From positions 12,020 through 18,170 of the forward strand of contig DNZB01000389.1 of the NCBI GenBank assembly GCA_003506635.1: a stretch of DNA of 6,151 nt, written 5' to 3'. Source of the DNA: Parvularcula sp. (GTDB lineage: Bacteria > Pseudomonadota > Alphaproteobacteria > Caulobacterales > Parvularculaceae). Below are positions 6,028 through 6,151 of this stretch, in pieces. The position numbers and the translations under genes were made by a program. The notes under the pieces are model-generated. The model was not told where the DNA came from. It saw only the letters and a program-made list of their open reading frames with translations, and did not search any database. Numbering within the stretch: position 1 is the first letter of the stretch; each line of letters begins with the position of its first letter.

Positions 6028-6151
6028 CTAGCCGCGGCGGCGGCGGACCTTGAAGCTGAGGCCGGCGAGCCCGCACAGAAGCAACGGCAGCGCACCGGGC
6101 AGGGGAATGTCGGAGATCTGCGTCACAAAGAATTTTGCGGCGTTACCCTGG
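6028..6151 (-). CDS. Second PEP-CTERM (VPLPA-type) secreted protein, C-terminal 40 residues only
   Basis: The frame is open from the window edge to a TAG at 6030-6028, and the 40 residues seen form a complete sorting tail: KFFVTQISD, then IPLPGALP, a hydrophobic helix LLLCGLAGLSF and a terminal basic cluster KVRRRRG. The alignment with the neighbouring protein at 5089-5760 is evident (QG-x-x-AKFFV, then I-P-x-PGALPLLL-x-GLAGL), so the two are tandem paralogs at least at the C-terminus. Unlike its neighbour, this tail has a Cys inside the hydrophobic helix. Family knowledge predicts a secreted, exosortase-processed protein. The N-terminal part lies outside the window, so signal peptide and function cannot be judged. 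Confidence 0.85.
   Translation of the reverse strand, partial: QGNAAKFFVTQISDIPLPGALPLLLCGLAGLSFKVRRRRG

Overview
The window looks like chromosomal DNA of a GC-rich Gram-negative proteobacterium, most likely an alphaproteobacterium (possibly Hyphomicrobiales). The reasons are the strong G/C third-position preference, the VPLPA-type PEP-CTERM tails (PGALPLLLSGLAGL followed by Arg), and the pairing of such proteins with a Wzz/BY-kinase exopolysaccharide module. The lineage is an inference. All recognisable genes lie on the minus strand, so the biological order runs from right to left.

From right to left: (1) 6028-6151 is the C-terminal end of one PEP-CTERM secreted protein, cut by the window edge. 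(2) A 267-base intergenic region carries a candidate terminator and a cluster of inverted repeats. (3) 5089-5760 is a complete PEP-CTERM protein, paralogous to the first at its C-terminus, followed by a very strong intrinsic terminator (5026-5063). (4) 4880-5025 is a leader with overlapping hairpins. (5) 3260-4879 is a Wzz/GumC-type polysaccharide co-polymerase. (6) 2445-3254, starting 5 bases after it, is a CpsD/CapB-type cytoplasmic tyrosine kinase. (7) 2300-2444 is a regulatory gap with a 16-bp TetR-type palindrome inside a probable promoter. (8) 1232-2299 is an RND periplasmic adaptor. (9) 1-1235 is the N-terminal 411 residues of its RND inner-membrane transporter, joined by an ATGA stop/start overlap and truncated by the left edge.

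Two functional blocks are visible. The first is envelope/exopolysaccharide: the Wzz protein and kinase should together set polysaccharide chain length and export, and the PEP-CTERM proteins are the kind of cargo that exosortases sort in bacteria that make EPS. No exosortase, glycosyltransferase or polymerase gene is in the window, so that link rests on context. The second is a two-gene RND efflux operon that appears to be controlled separately by a repressor not encoded here.

There is no sign of tRNA, rRNA, CRISPR, insertion sequences or phage genes. The less ordinary signals are in the intergenic DNA: competing hairpins ahead of wzz, a 17-bp inverted repeat (16/17) flanking the complete PEP-CTERM gene, and a run of palindromes upstream of that gene.
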